From: Hymenobacter negativus
GTDB taxonomy: Bacteria; Bacteroidota; Bacteroidia; Cytophagales; Hymenobacteraceae
Assembly (NCBI RefSeq): GCF_017571495.1
Contig: NZ_JAGETZ010000009.1
Span: 62,001 to 126,000, forward strand
DNA: 64,000 nt
Direction of reading: 5' to 3'
Shown here: positions 35,539 through 42,833 of the stretch, in pieces
Position numbering within the stretch: position 1 is the stretch's first letter
Layout: every line of letters starts with the position of its first letter
The notes under the pieces: generated by a model
What the model saw: the letters and a program-made list of their open reading frames with translations, nothing else
Told to the model about the DNA's origin: nothing
Databases searched by the model: none
Translations under genes and position numbers: made by a program

Positions 35539-36234
35539 ATGATACTACCAGACCTTATTCAGTCCTCAGCCCTTGCCAGCATGCAGGAGCAAATGGTGCT
35601 CATTACGGGTGGCGAAATCTTGCTACGGGATGACCGAATAAAACAGCAGTGGCGGGTAGAAATAGCCCCTTTCTTTCTGGCAAAATACCCAATCACCCAA
35701 GCCGCATACGCGGCCATCGCTAACCAATCACCCAGCTGTTTCAAGGGCGCCAACAACCCCGTCGAAACCGTGTCGTGGCGGGATGCCGTGCATTTCTGCA
35801 ATTTGCTTTCCGCCGCTGCTGGGTTGCGCCCTTGCTACTCGCTGGGGGCCGAAACGGCAGTTGATGCAACGGCCGACGGCTACCGCCTCCCCACCGAGGC
35901 CGAATGGGAATACGCCTGCAAAGCCGGCACCAGCGGCATTCGCTACGGCGAGCTTGGCGCCATTGCCTGGTATAAGGAGAACGCCGAAAAAACGACCCAT
36001 CCGGTGGGCCTGAAACAGCCCAATGCCTGGGGGCTGTACGACATGCTTGGCAACGTGTGGGAGTGGTGTTCGGACATTTACGACGAGACGGTCTACGGCA
36101 GTTACCGCATTATCCGGGGCGGCGGCTGGGCCGACGAGCCCAGGGGCTGCCTGGCCACCAATCGCCGCCGTAGCCACCCCGCCGCGTTTAAAATCGACGA
36201 CCTGGGATTTCGCGTTGCCAGGAATAAAAGCTGA
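35539..36234 (+). CDS. Sulfatase-modifying-factor (FGE/SUMF1)-like protein
   Basis: A 231-residue protein from ATG 35539, with upstream alternatives at ATG 35503 and TTG 35497. The FGE-sulfatase fold is evident: MVLITGGEILL, FFLAKYPITQAAYAAI, NPVETVSWRDAVHFCNLLS, YRLPTEAEWEYACKAG, NAWGLYDMLGNVWEWCSD, IIRGGGWAD and DLGFRVARN. The two active-site Cys of true formylglycine-generating enzymes are not both present: the segment reads RGCLATNRRRSHP, with one Cys only. It is more likely a C-type-lectin-fold binding or other enzyme domain than a sulfatase activator. No sulfatase gene is nearby. Confidence 0.85.
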   Translation: MILPDLIQSSALASMQEQMVLITGGEILLRDDRIKQQWRVEIAPFFLAKYPITQAAYAAIANQSPSCFKGANNPVETVSWRDAVHFCNLLSAAAGLRPCYSLGAETAVDATADGYRLPTEAEWEYACKAGTSGIRYGELGAIAWYKENAEKTTHPVGLKQPNAWGLYDMLGNVWEWCSDIYDETVYGSYRIIRGGGWADEPRGCLATNRRRSHPAAFKIDDLGFRVARNKS

Positions 36235-36280
36235 TTAATTCCTAAAGCTTCCCAGGCGTCATCTGGCCCGCGCCACCCAA

Positions 36281-36316
36281 GCCGCCGCTTGGAGTGGCAG
36301 GGGAGGCGAGCGAAGC
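36281..36316. repeat. Array repeat R1
   Basis: GCCGCCGCTTGGAGTGGCAG then GGGAGGCGAGCGAAGC. This is the left-most of at least nine copies of a GC-rich hairpin repeat (core GCCTCTTG..GTGGC....GAGGCG...GAAGC) found only between 36.2 and 43.8 kb. It lies 9 bp past the stop of the DUF1493-like gene. Confidence 0.7.
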
Positions 36317-36324
36317 GAGCCTTT

Positions 36325-36861
36325 CTATTCCGCTAGGATGAAACGTACGTTTTCGCGCTTCACAAAGTAGCCTGTTGCCGCAGAGGCAACAAAATCACTT
36401 ACCGTTAGAATCTTCTCTTGGGGCCGCGGGCTTACGTTCGGAAATAACAGCGTGCGGGCAATAGTTGCGGGATTCCCAATGCCTGCTCGCAGCATCAGCC
36501 GTGCCTTCTCAAGACCAAACGGAGCATAACAAATGGCCGCAATAATATTTGCCGTCCAGGCAAGGATGAATAGAGCCAGGAATGCGGGAAGAAGAACGAG
36601 TACCAGCAGGCAAGATGACTCTGACACTTCACTGCTGATGCAATCGGTGAAATCAAAGCGCGTCAAGTCGACCTGGTACTTCTCGCCAAATTGGGTCAGC
36701 AAGGATTCCGTGTCCAAGCCGCACAAGCCAAAATCGTCTTCGATGGCTGAACGGAATGTAACAGGTTCTGTTACGCCCAGTAAGTCTTTAATGTAGGGTG
36801 GCACCGACGTCGCTACCCGGCGTAAATCAGCAAATCGAACCGCTATTTCTTGGGTTTCCAT
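36325..36861 (-). CDS. DUF1493-like protein with C-terminal membrane segment
   Basis: A 178-residue protein from ATG 36861 (METQEIAVRFADLRRV); ATG 36888 is possible. The N-terminal part AIEDDFGLCGLDTESLLTQFGEKYQVDLTRFDFTDC resembles DUF1493, which has a fold like acyl-carrier proteins. A transmembrane stretch follows (about 85-118). The C-terminal 60 residues (KARLMLRAGIGNPATIARTL ... DFVASAATGYFVKRENVRF) are repeated in the truncated gene at 40294. Function unknown. In the repeat-separated small-gene array, all on this strand. Confidence 0.75.
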   Translation of the reverse strand: METQEIAVRFADLRRVATSVPPYIKDLLGVTEPVTFRSAIEDDFGLCGLDTESLLTQFGEKYQVDLTRFDFTDCISSEVSESSCLLVLVLLPAFLALFILAWTANIIAAICYAPFGLEKARLMLRAGIGNPATIARTLLFPNVSPRPQEKILTVSDFVASAATGYFVKRENVRFILAE

Positions 36862-36917
36862 ACGGTTATAAAAGTATTGATTCTGCACTAAGCACGGTTA
36901 CGAAGCGTCCGCCTCCA

Positions 36918-36950
36918 GCGCCTCTTGTAGTGGCAGGGGGCGCGTGAAGG
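36918..36950. repeat. Array repeat R2
   Basis: GCGCCTCTTGTAGTGGCAGG then GGGCGCGTGAAGG. Lies between the stop of the 36971 gene and the start of the DUF1493-like gene. Confidence 0.65.
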
Positions 36951-36970
36951 TGACTGCCGAATGCCGCTGG

Positions 36971-37405
36971 CTAACGTCGCGGGTGCGTCAGGTGATACTT
37001 TGTGTAGCTGTATTTGCCTCTGCCCAACTGGTCGTACTCATTCAAATAGGTAATCCAGTAGTCTTGGCCGCTCTCGAAGCGCCAATGGCCGGTTTCCCGG
37101 ATGGAGTCTTGCTGCCGTACCACGAAAACATTATTTTCCCTTAACTCCAACTCGCAGGGGCGGCAGTTTGGGTAAGCAGTCAGTTGGTAAGTGCCTAGCT
37201 CATTCCGCTCCCAGTTTTTATCGACGCGGTAGCTGCTGAAAATAAAAAAAGCCAGTAGCGCAATCATTCCTACAAAACCCAAAGCGGCTTTTCGCTTCTT
37301 AGGTGTGCTTTGCGCTGTCACAAATAGAAACAAAAACCGCAACGCATACACGCCCGGTAGGAAGTAGAAAAGCAGCACACGAAACAGAATAGCAACGTTT
37401 ACCAT
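36971..37405 (-). CDS. Hypothetical membrane protein, 144 residues
   Basis: Two N-terminal hydrophobic helices (about 5-30 and 42-60) precede a soluble domain with CRPCELELRENNVFVVRQQDSIRETGHWRFESGQDYWITYL. This resembles small lipocalin-like or META-like beta barrels that read 'element/identity' ligands, but no family can be named. The CxxC in PNCRPCE could bind metal. Member of the small-gene array. Confidence 0.65.
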   Translation of the reverse strand: MVNVAILFRVLLFYFLPGVYALRFLFLFVTAQSTPKKRKAALGFVGMIALLAFFIFSSYRVDKNWERNELGTYQLTAYPNCRPCELELRENNVFVVRQQDSIRETGHWRFESGQDYWITYLNEYDQLGRGKYSYTKYHLTHPRR

Positions 37406-37510
37406 CGAAAGCGGATACCCGTAAATGCGTCAAGCTCGGCAAAGATGCCGCGCCCCGTGATACGATTTGATACGATGCTGATAAACTTTCAAATTGCCGT
37501 CCGCCTTGCA

Positions 37511-37552
37511 GCGCCCCCGCTGCCTCTTGGAGTGGCGGGAGAGGCGTCAGAA
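37511..37552. repeat. Array repeat R3
   Basis: CCCCCGCTGCCTCTTGGAGT then GGCGGGAGAGGCGTCAGAA. Lies 22 bp past the stop of the 37574 gene. Confidence 0.7.
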
Positions 37553-37573
37553 TCTGCCCCAGAAAACTAACTA

Positions 37574-37993
37574 TTAAGTACGTCGAATGAACGTGAATGT
37601 GTGGCTGGCTTGCTCCACGTCGTATTCTCGTAGGTCGAGGTGCTTTTGATAAAGCGCCAGCCGTTGCTTCACGCTATAGGGGGCTTTGATAAAATGCTCC
37701 ACAATAGCCGGCCGCACCTCGTCCAGAAAGCGCTGCTTAATGGCAAAAATGATTTCCCACAACTGCCGCTTGTGCGCCGCCGGATACCTAGCAAAGTCAT
37801 CCGGCACTGCTGAGCCTTGTTGGAACAGCGTGAAGTCGCTGGTATAAATCAGCTGTTCCTCATAGCTGATGCCGCGCACCTCATAGGTCTGAATGACCAC
37901 GTCCCAGTCGTGGTGCAGGTAGCTGATGTAGTATTCCAAATTGCCGCCACTCTCATCCCAATCGCAGAATCGAACGCGGGCTTCGTCCAGCAT
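37574..37993 (-). CDS. Hypothetical protein, second gene of an overlapping two-gene module
   Basis: A 139-residue soluble protein from ATG 37993 (MLDEARVRFCDWDESGGNLEYYI). A DUF6516-like pattern, seen in toxin-antitoxin partners, is suggested by the N-terminal MLDEARVRF and the YYISYLHHDWDVVIQTYEVRG strand region, but this is not certain. Its ATG overlaps the stop of the 54-residue upstream gene (TGATG), so the two are translationally coupled. A toxin-antitoxin-type pair is the best guess from architecture. Confidence 0.7.
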   Translation of the reverse strand: MLDEARVRFCDWDESGGNLEYYISYLHHDWDVVIQTYEVRGISYEEQLIYTSDFTLFQQGSAVPDDFARYPAAHKRQLWEIIFAIKQRFLDEVRPAIVEHFIKAPYSVKQRLALYQKHLDLREYDVEQASHTFTFIRRT

Positions 37994-38157
37994 CAACGGG
38001 CCGGGCGGCGCTCGCGCAAGTCTTCCACCCGTTCGGCCGCCGTTTTGCCCGTTAGCTTGTCAAGGGCATCGTAGCGGCGGCGTAGTTGCGCCAGCGCATT
38101 CTGGCGCCGGGCCTCGTGCAGTTGGGTTTGGTCGGTGGTGGGCTGAGCGTTTTTCAT
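37993..38157 (-). CDS. Small basic, helical protein, first gene of the overlapping module
   Basis: 54 residues: MKNAQPTTDQTQLHEARRQN, then ALAQLRRRYDALDKLTGKTAAERVEDLRERRPAR. It is strongly helical, rich in Arg/Leu/Gln and probably a coiled coil. Such short proteins encoded just before, and overlapping, a 130-140-residue partner are typical of antitoxins. ATG 38157 is the only good start. No DNA-binding fold is obvious. Confidence 0.6.
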   Translation of the reverse strand: MKNAQPTTDQTQLHEARRQNALAQLRRRYDALDKLTGKTAAERVEDLRERRPAR

Positions 38158-38220
38158 TCTATCCAAAGATAAAGCCTAGGTTGATAGTTTCATAGGTTGG
38201 CCCCACGCCCGTCCCGCGCG

Positions 38221-38260
38221 CCCCCGCCGCCTCTTAAGTGGCGGGGGAGGCGGGAGAAGC
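38221..38260. repeat. Array repeat R4
   Basis: CCCCCGCCGCCTCTTAAGTG then GCGGGGGAGGCGGGAGAAGC. This is one of the cleanest copies. It is followed about 50 bp later by a second shared block at 38308-38357. Confidence 0.75.
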
Positions 38261-38307
38261 AGTTAGGGCATCGTAGCGCCGCCTTCAACTGACTCGCGTG
38301 GGCAATT

Positions 38308-38357
38308 CCCCCTTACGCACAACACCCTGCTCTCCCGAGGTGAGGAAGGCAGAGGAT
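38308..38357. repeat. Second shared block of the array repeat (copy A)
   Basis: The stretch around ACAACACCCTG...GAGGTGAGGAAGGCAGAGGAT matches 43785-43834 at roughly 80% of positions. Both copies start a few tens of bases beyond a gene stop and are followed, in the direction of transcription, by the GC-rich core. Confidence 0.6.
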
Positions 38358-38382
38358 GGCGTAGTCTGATTGGATTTACAGA

Positions 38383-38910
38383 TTATCTATTCTTGAAGGC
38401 ATCTGTAAAAACAGCAGAATCAACGAAAGAAGCTTTTATATGTGTCTCCAAAGCTTCGATGAGGACTGTTTCGTCGTCAGTTAAGTCAAGAAAATCAATC
38501 ATGCTTTCGTGATTGATATAAATAGCAACTAGTCGTTCACCGCTGAAGAAATATAACTGGTCAAACTCGTAGTAGTCGTTGAATTCTTTGCTTTCGAAAC
38601 TATGAACAGCAAATTCAAACTTCCGAAAATGCTTCTTGCAATTATCGTTAAGATTGAATTTGCAGACTATATCATCGTCAGCCTCGACTAACTCAATAAT
38701 ATCGAGTTGCCAGTCACTGAAGTAATCCAAGCCCTTCGGAAACAAGTCCGCTGTTTTAGAGACGCCTGCAAATGCGAAGCTGTCAGCAATTTTGAACACA
38801 AAGTTATCAAGCACATTCTGCCAATACTCATCGGACATGAAGTCCCAAGAAGGAGCGTTTGGCCCTTCAAGATTAAGGTCAATCAGAAAGAGCTTGTTGT
38901 GAAGAGCCAT
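38383..38910 (-). CDS. Hypothetical acidic protein, 175 residues
   Basis: Soluble, acidic and AT-richer than neighbours. Features include SWDFMSDEYWQNVLDNFVFKIADSFAFAG, DWQLDIIELVEADDD and EFDQLYFFSGERLVAIYINHESMIDFLDLTDDE. Length, acidity and the lone W/Y-rich motifs are like immunity proteins of polymorphic toxins, but no family can be named. Array gene, 27 bp downstream of the icmF 3'-end fragment. Confidence 0.65.
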   Translation of the reverse strand: MALHNKLFLIDLNLEGPNAPSWDFMSDEYWQNVLDNFVFKIADSFAFAGVSKTADLFPKGLDYFSDWQLDIIELVEADDDIVCKFNLNDNCKKHFRKFEFAVHSFESKEFNDYYEFDQLYFFSGERLVAIYINHESMIDFLDLTDDETVLIEALETHIKASFVDSAVFTDAFKNR

Positions 38911-38935
38911 TGGGCGAAAGATTGCAGGCCGGAAT

Positions 38936-39108
38936 TACATATTCCGCCGGTACTGGCCGCCGACCTCAAACAGCGCGTTGGCAATCTGCCCCAGCGAGCA
39001 GAACTTCACCGTTTCCATCAGTTCGGCGAAGAGGTTGCCGTTGGCCACGGCCACTTGCTGCAGGCGCTTGAGGCGGGCCTCGGTCTGGTCGGCGTTGCGG
39101 GTGTGCAG
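38936..39108 (-). pseudogene. Detached duplicate of the 3' end of icmF
   Basis: 173 bp that match 47299-47471 at 169 positions, in the same orientation. It encodes the last 57 or so residues of the mutase (NADQTEARLKRLQQVAVANG ... GQYRRNM) with a TAA stop at 38935-38937, but no start and no connection to the rest of the gene. Six bases separate it from the stop of the nuclease gene. It marks the left edge of the DNA inserted behind icmF. Confidence 0.93.
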
Positions 39109-39113
39109 CAGGT

Positions 39114-39728
39114 TTAGTTGAATTGAATCTGGTTCCGGGAAATTTCAACGATATGCTGTAAAACGCCCAGAAGTGTATCCAACTCGTTGACTAGGTAGCG
39201 CCTTTTATCCAAGGTCATCTCATTGTTTTCGTATTTGAGAAAGCGCCACTCAATACCCGTGGTCGAGCAACCGTACAAAACGGCTGGGTGGTTACCTTCC
39301 AAATCGTTGAACTTGCGGGCCGCAATCAATTGGGCCGAGCATTGGATGGTGCCTTGCTCCACATCTTGCTTTTTGGCTTCGGTGATGCAAAAAATAGGAG
39401 CCGTTACAAAGTCCTGAATTCGGCTAAAGGAAAAGATGAAATCACATTCCCCGTTCAACCCCTGGCTGCCATCCACGTCCAGGTTCATGCCGGAGTAAAT
39501 GGAAAACTCGTTGGTGTTCAAGCTACTTAATTCCATCAGAATCGGCGAAACCAGCCGCTCCGAACGCGACTTCTCGGTGTTGAAACCCATGCCCATGCCT
39601 TTCTCCAACGACTCGCGCAACCAAGCCGAAGGAGCAACCGGCACCACGTCCGGAAACAAATTTTCGGAACCATAACGAATGCCAAACCGCGTCACGATTT
39701 CCTTCGCTGAAAAATCACTGTAAGCCAT
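39114..39728 (-). CDS. PD-(D/E)XK-type nuclease-like protein
   Basis: A 204-residue protein from ATG 39728 (MAYSDFSAKEIVTRFGI); the frame is open to 39779. The segment ERLVSPILMELSSLN ... FSIYSGMNLDVDGSQGLNGECDFIFSF ... APIFCITEAKKQDVEQG gives the catalytic trio D96, E117 and K119 of the PD-(D/E)XK nuclease fold. QCSAQLIAARKFN and GCSTTGIEWRFLKY continue the family pattern. Such stand-alone restriction-like proteins are common in defence islands. No methylase is adjacent. It sits at the edge of the DNA inserted behind icmF, next to the detached 3' end. Confidence 0.75.
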   Translation of the reverse strand: MAYSDFSAKEIVTRFGIRYGSENLFPDVVPVAPSAWLRESLEKGMGMGFNTEKSRSERLVSPILMELSSLNTNEFSIYSGMNLDVDGSQGLNGECDFIFSFSRIQDFVTAPIFCITEAKKQDVEQGTIQCSAQLIAARKFNDLEGNHPAVLYGCSTTGIEWRFLKYENNEMTLDKRRYLVNELDTLLGVLQHIVEISRNQIQFN

Positions 39729-39790
39729 CGTGCCTAAAGATACTGCGGAAAGCTGCGTCACTTGGCGTCCCACACCCACGCCGGCCCCCC

Positions 39791-39833
39791 GCGCCCCGGC
39801 CGCCTCTTGCGTGGCTGATGAGACGGCAGAAGC
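39791..39833. repeat. Array repeat R5
   Basis: GCGCCCCGGCCGCCTCTTGC then GTGGCTGATGAGACGGCAGAAGC. Lies 57 bp past the stop of the 39890 gene and 63 bp before the nuclease gene start. Confidence 0.7.
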
Positions 39834-39889
39834 TGTTTCAGAAGAGCGTTGCCCCCAGCGGGCCTGCGTGGGCAGTGAGTTATTTAGGC

Positions 39890-40270
39890 TTAGTTGTCGG
39901 ATTTAGTTTCGAACCCTCGAACCAGAGCCTTTTCCTCAGGAGCAGTTAATTGATGATTATAAATTTCTTGCCAGAGTTTTACAGCCTCTTTTGAAGATGC
40001 AAGCCCAAGATTTTTTACTTTCTTTCCCCAAAGGAAAATAGAAAAGTCCTTTTTGTTGTAGGCAAAGCTCCCGTATAGAAAAAAAGCATGCTCATCTTTT
40101 TCAAGACTTTTCTTAAAATCAAGAGCTCCTCCTACAGATTCTTTCCTAATGTATTGAGATATATTTTCTTCTTTGTGATTCCGGCTAATTGATATGAGCG
40201 TGTCAGATTGAGCGAATATTTTTTTCACTGAAATCAATGAAAAAATCAAAAAAAATGCAGTCCTTTTCAT
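39890..40270 (-). CDS. Exported hypothetical protein, AT-rich
   Basis: A 126-residue protein with a signal peptide (MKRTAFFLIFSLISVKKIFA). The mature part is charged and polar (SVGGALDFKKSLEKDEHAFFLYGSFAYNKKDFSIFLWGKKVKNLGL) and ends in a helical Lys/Glu-rich stretch. Base composition is clearly lower in GC than flanking core genes, a sign of transfer. No family recognised. Confidence 0.65.
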   Translation of the reverse strand: MKRTAFFLIFSLISVKKIFAQSDTLISISRNHKEENISQYIRKESVGGALDFKKSLEKDEHAFFLYGSFAYNKKDFSIFLWGKKVKNLGLASSKEAVKLWQEIYNHQLTAPEEKALVRGFETKSDN

Positions 40271-40293
40271 TGTTGTTCAAATTAATAATTTTG

Positions 40294-40560
40294 CTACTTG
40301 GCTAACACAAAACGTACCCGTTCGCGCTTCACAAAGTAGCCCACGGCTGCGGAGGCGACGAAGTCGCCCAACGTCAACACCTGTGCAGTAGGCTGGGGTC
40401 GCACAGCTGGAAAAAGCAGTTCCCGTACCACAGTGGTTGGCGCGTCAACGCCGCCTTCCAGCATGAGCCGGGCCTTAGCCCAATTAAACGTTGCCCAGCA
40501 CAAGGCAGCCACTCCATTGGCCAGCCAGCCCAGCAGCCACAGCGCCTTTTCGCGTTCCAT
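40294..40560 (-). pseudogene. 5'-truncated paralog of the DUF1493-like gene
   Basis: From ATG 40560, 88 residues (MEREKALWLLGWLANGVAAL...). The last 60 (KARLMLEGGVDAPTTVVREL ... DFVASAAVGYFVKRERVRFVLAK) align well with the end of the 36325 gene. The acidic DUF1493 part has been lost, and the upstream open frame to 40728 shows no similarity. Either a remnant left by recombination, or a shortened, still expressed membrane protein. Confidence 0.7.
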
Positions 40561-40630
40561 GAATTCTCCTGCTACGTTAGGTCCCCAAGTTACACCAATT
40601 GACCTCAACGGCTGATAGCCTCCACGCCGG

Positions 40631-40672
40631 CCCCCCGCCGCCCCTTGCCGTGGCGGGAGAGGCGGCAGAAGC
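40631..40672. repeat. Array repeat R6
   Basis: CCCCCGCCGCCCCTTGCCGT then GGCGGGAGAGGCGGCAGAAGC. Lies 23 bp past the stop of the S74 tail-fibre-like gene. Confidence 0.7.
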
Positions 40673-40694
40673 GCTGGCGCGGCCTGGCTGCTGG

Positions 40695-41846
40695 CTAGTG
40701 CGCGGCGGGGGCGGCCTTGCGCCGCCACGCCACTACGCCCCCCAGCACCGCCAGGGTCAGCCCCAGTCCGGCGCCGAGCGGCAACCCGGCTGGCGTACCC
40801 GGCCGTTCCAGCGCGTCGAGGCGGGCGCGCAGGGCCTGGTTCTCGGCTTGCAGGGCCGCCAGGGCGGCGGCCTGTGTGCGGGTACGGGCGTCGAGGGCCT
40901 GCACGCCGGCCAGGGCCACGCCGTCAGCATCCACGGTGCCGATGCTCACGCTGTCCGGCCCCAGGCCGAAGGCGCGGCGGAAGTCCTGCGCCATAGGGCC
41001 TAGGTGGCGCACCCGGGCATTGTCGGCCTTGTAGCTCCAGCGCTGAATGGGCACCTGGCGCAGCCGGGCCAGCACGTCTTCGCCCGACACGGCCTCGAAC
41101 AGGTGCTTTTTGTGGACGTCGGACGTATTGGTCCATACGCCGGAAGTAGACAGGTAGGCCCCGGTCGAAGTGGATATCACCGCGTTGGTCTGGTTCCAGT
41201 TGCTGGTCACCGCTCCGGATTGCAGCGTGACCCCGGTCGATAAGTTGCTACTGGTGAAGATGCGGAACCCGCCACTAACCCGCCAGTTGGCCGAGTGATT
41301 GACGCTGGCTCGAAATGATTCGTCGGTAAAAATGTTGCCATCGTCCGGCACCGACCGGTCGCTGAAGACAAACGACCCCTGGCGAGCGTTGGTATGGGCG
41401 TAGTAGCCCAGCGCCACCGACGCGGCTCCCGACGCGATGCAGTACTGCCCCAGGGCCGTCGAGCCGACCTGGGCTGCCACATTGTTGTAGCCAAACGCGG
41501 TGCTGTAATCGCCCAACGCGCGGGTATTGTAGCCGGCCGCGATGGAATACGACCCGATGTTCGCGTCGTCCCATTGCGTGGCATCGACGTAGCCCGCCCG
41601 GAAAGCCGCCTTCTGCGGGTACCACAGCAGCCGGGTGCCGGTGCCCTCGGCCAGAATGCTGCTGTTAAAGCCGCCATCGTACTCCCCACCCAACAGAAAG
41701 CCGCCGGACTTGGCCAGGAGTAGGCGGGTCACTTTCGTGTTCGAGACAAGGGTGCGCGCGCTCACAAGCGTATCGGTGGCGGTATACTGGGCCAGGGCGG
41801 CAACCGGCAGGAAAAGGCAAGCAAGTGCAGAGACAAGGTATTTCAT
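40695..41846 (-). CDS. Exported tail-fibre-like protein with S74 self-cleaving chaperone domain and C-terminal membrane segment
   Basis: A 383-residue protein from ATG 41846, giving signal peptide MKYLVSALACLFLPVAALA; the frame is open to 41873. Residues 95-170 contain YadA-head-like repeats (GSYSIAAGYNTRALGDYSTAFGYNN). An intramolecular-chaperone (peptidase S74) domain follows from about 243 with NTSDVHKKHLFEAVSGEDVL, where the Ser/Lys catalytic pair of phage endosialidase-type trimers is visible, through GPMAQDFRRAFG. A coiled coil (about 315-350) and a hydrophobic C-terminal helix (GLGLTLAVLGGVVAWRRK) end the protein. Inferred trimeric surface fibre; GC-rich, unlike the AT-rich genes around it. 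Confidence 0.85.
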   Translation of the reverse strand: MKYLVSALACLFLPVAALAQYTATDTLVSARTLVSNTKVTRLLLAKSGGFLLGGEYDGGFNSSILAEGTGTRLLWYPQKAAFRAGYVDATQWDDANIGSYSIAAGYNTRALGDYSTAFGYNNVAAQVGSTALGQYCIASGAASVALGYYAHTNARQGSFVFSDRSVPDDGNIFTDESFRASVNHSANWRVSGGFRIFTSSNLSTGVTLQSGAVTSNWNQTNAVISTSTGAYLSTSGVWTNTSDVHKKHLFEAVSGEDVLARLRQVPIQRWSYKADNARVRHLGPMAQDFRRAFGLGPDSVSIGTVDADGVALAGVQALDARTRTQAAALAALQAENQALRARLDALERPGTPAGLPLGAGLGLTLAVLGGVVAWRRKAAPAAH

Positions 41847-41980
41847 GAATACAGGAAAATGGATTTTGCGCAAGTTACACCTGCCTGCCTGGTGGCAAAA
41901 ATGGTGTGTCAGCAGTAGCTTCGCTCAGCTTGCCCAAATGGCTCATCCCCACTGTCACAGCGCTTTGTAGTCACGCCCAC

Positions 41981-42030
41981 CCCCCGCGCCCCCGCCGCCT
42001 CTTGCCGTGGCTGAGGAGGCGAGCGAAGCT
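41981..42030. repeat. Array repeat R7
   Basis: GCGCCCCCGCCGCCTCTTGC followed by CGTGGCTGAGGAGGCGAGCGAAGC. The CGCCTC and GAGGCG parts can pair. Confidence 0.75.
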
Positions 42031-42114
42031 GCTGTTGAATCTCCAGCCATGCCCGCCCCAGTGCCCCCAGCGCCGCTCCAAGCCTCTGCGGAAGCTGGGT
42101 GTTGCGTCTGCCCC

Positions 42115-42150
42115 AAAGCCCCCGGCGCATCTTGAGTGGCGAGAGATGCA
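42115..42150. repeat. Array repeat R8 (degenerate copy)
   Basis: AAAGCCCCCGGCGCATCTTG then AGTGGCGAGAGATGCAATGG keeps the layout (GCGCATCTTGAGTGGCGAGAGATGC) with GCATCT/AGATGC in place of GCCTCT/AGAGGC. The compensating change keeps the hairpin, which argues that the structure matters. Confidence 0.6.
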
Positions 42151-42199
42151 ATGGAAACTCAGCCCTTCGCCGCCCATGGGTAGCCGATGATGCCGGCCG

Positions 42200-42799
42200 C
42201 TAGTAGTACTTTGTGATTAAAAAAGTACGTAGTTTTTGAATCCTATAATTTCTGTTATGATGATTTTTTAAATACCTATCATAACCCTTGCAATCTAAAA
42301 AGAGCGGAACTCTATGCGGTATTTTCCCCAGGTAAAGCAAATCCAGCTTAAGTCGATGTGGGACATAGCGCGTTCCACAATACGGTTGTAAATCAATGTT
42401 GCTCTTAATGGGAATTGAATCGGCTACTCCTAGTTCTAAATCGAGATTTAATTTTACTACAGATTTTTTTGCTTCACTATTATTGAAAGCCTCTTGCTCA
42501 AGTTGTTTGTATTTAGTGTTCTGGTTTGGGTCCAGGCGAAACACACAATAAAAAGACTTATAGCTGTTCAGGCTGACAGGCTTGTATAGCAATAAGCCCT
42601 TGCGCTCCATTATTTGGTCGGAAAAAGTGTAGCTATCAATGTAGGATTCGAATAAAAAGGTAGTGTCAATGGTAATGATAGGATGCTTCTTGTTTGCTTT
42701 TCTAAAGTGAGCAGGGGTAGAAAAGGGTTGGGCTGATGCATCAAAAAAGTGTAAAGTGCTTAAACCAAGAAGCAGCACCAAAGCCATTGCGTTCCTCAT
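42200..42799 (-). CDS. Exported hypothetical protein, 199 residues
   Basis: Signal peptide MRNAMALVLLLGLSTLHFFDASA. The mature part is basic and strand-rich (IITIDTTFLFESYIDSYTFSDQI, YKSFYCVFRLDPNQNTKYKQ, SNIDLQPYCGTRYVPHRLKLD). It ends in a basic His/Arg-rich helix. No family recognised. AT-richer than core genes. Array gene. Confidence 0.65.
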   Translation of the reverse strand: MRNAMALVLLLGLSTLHFFDASAQPFSTPAHFRKANKKHPIITIDTTFLFESYIDSYTFSDQIMERKGLLLYKPVSLNSYKSFYCVFRLDPNQNTKYKQLEQEAFNNSEAKKSVVKLNLDLELGVADSIPIKSNIDLQPYCGTRYVPHRLKLDLLYLGKIPHRVPLFLDCKGYDRYLKNHHNRNYRIQKLRTFLITKYY

Positions 42800-42833
42800 T
42801 TGATTTCAAGACGTCCTTTTGGCAGGTTTGTAT

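Larger units (their letters stand above)
41847..42199. other. 353-bp gap with two array-repeat copies
   Basis: No gene is seen. It contains repeats R7 (41981-42030) and a degenerate copy R8 (about 42115-42150). Confidence 0.6.
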
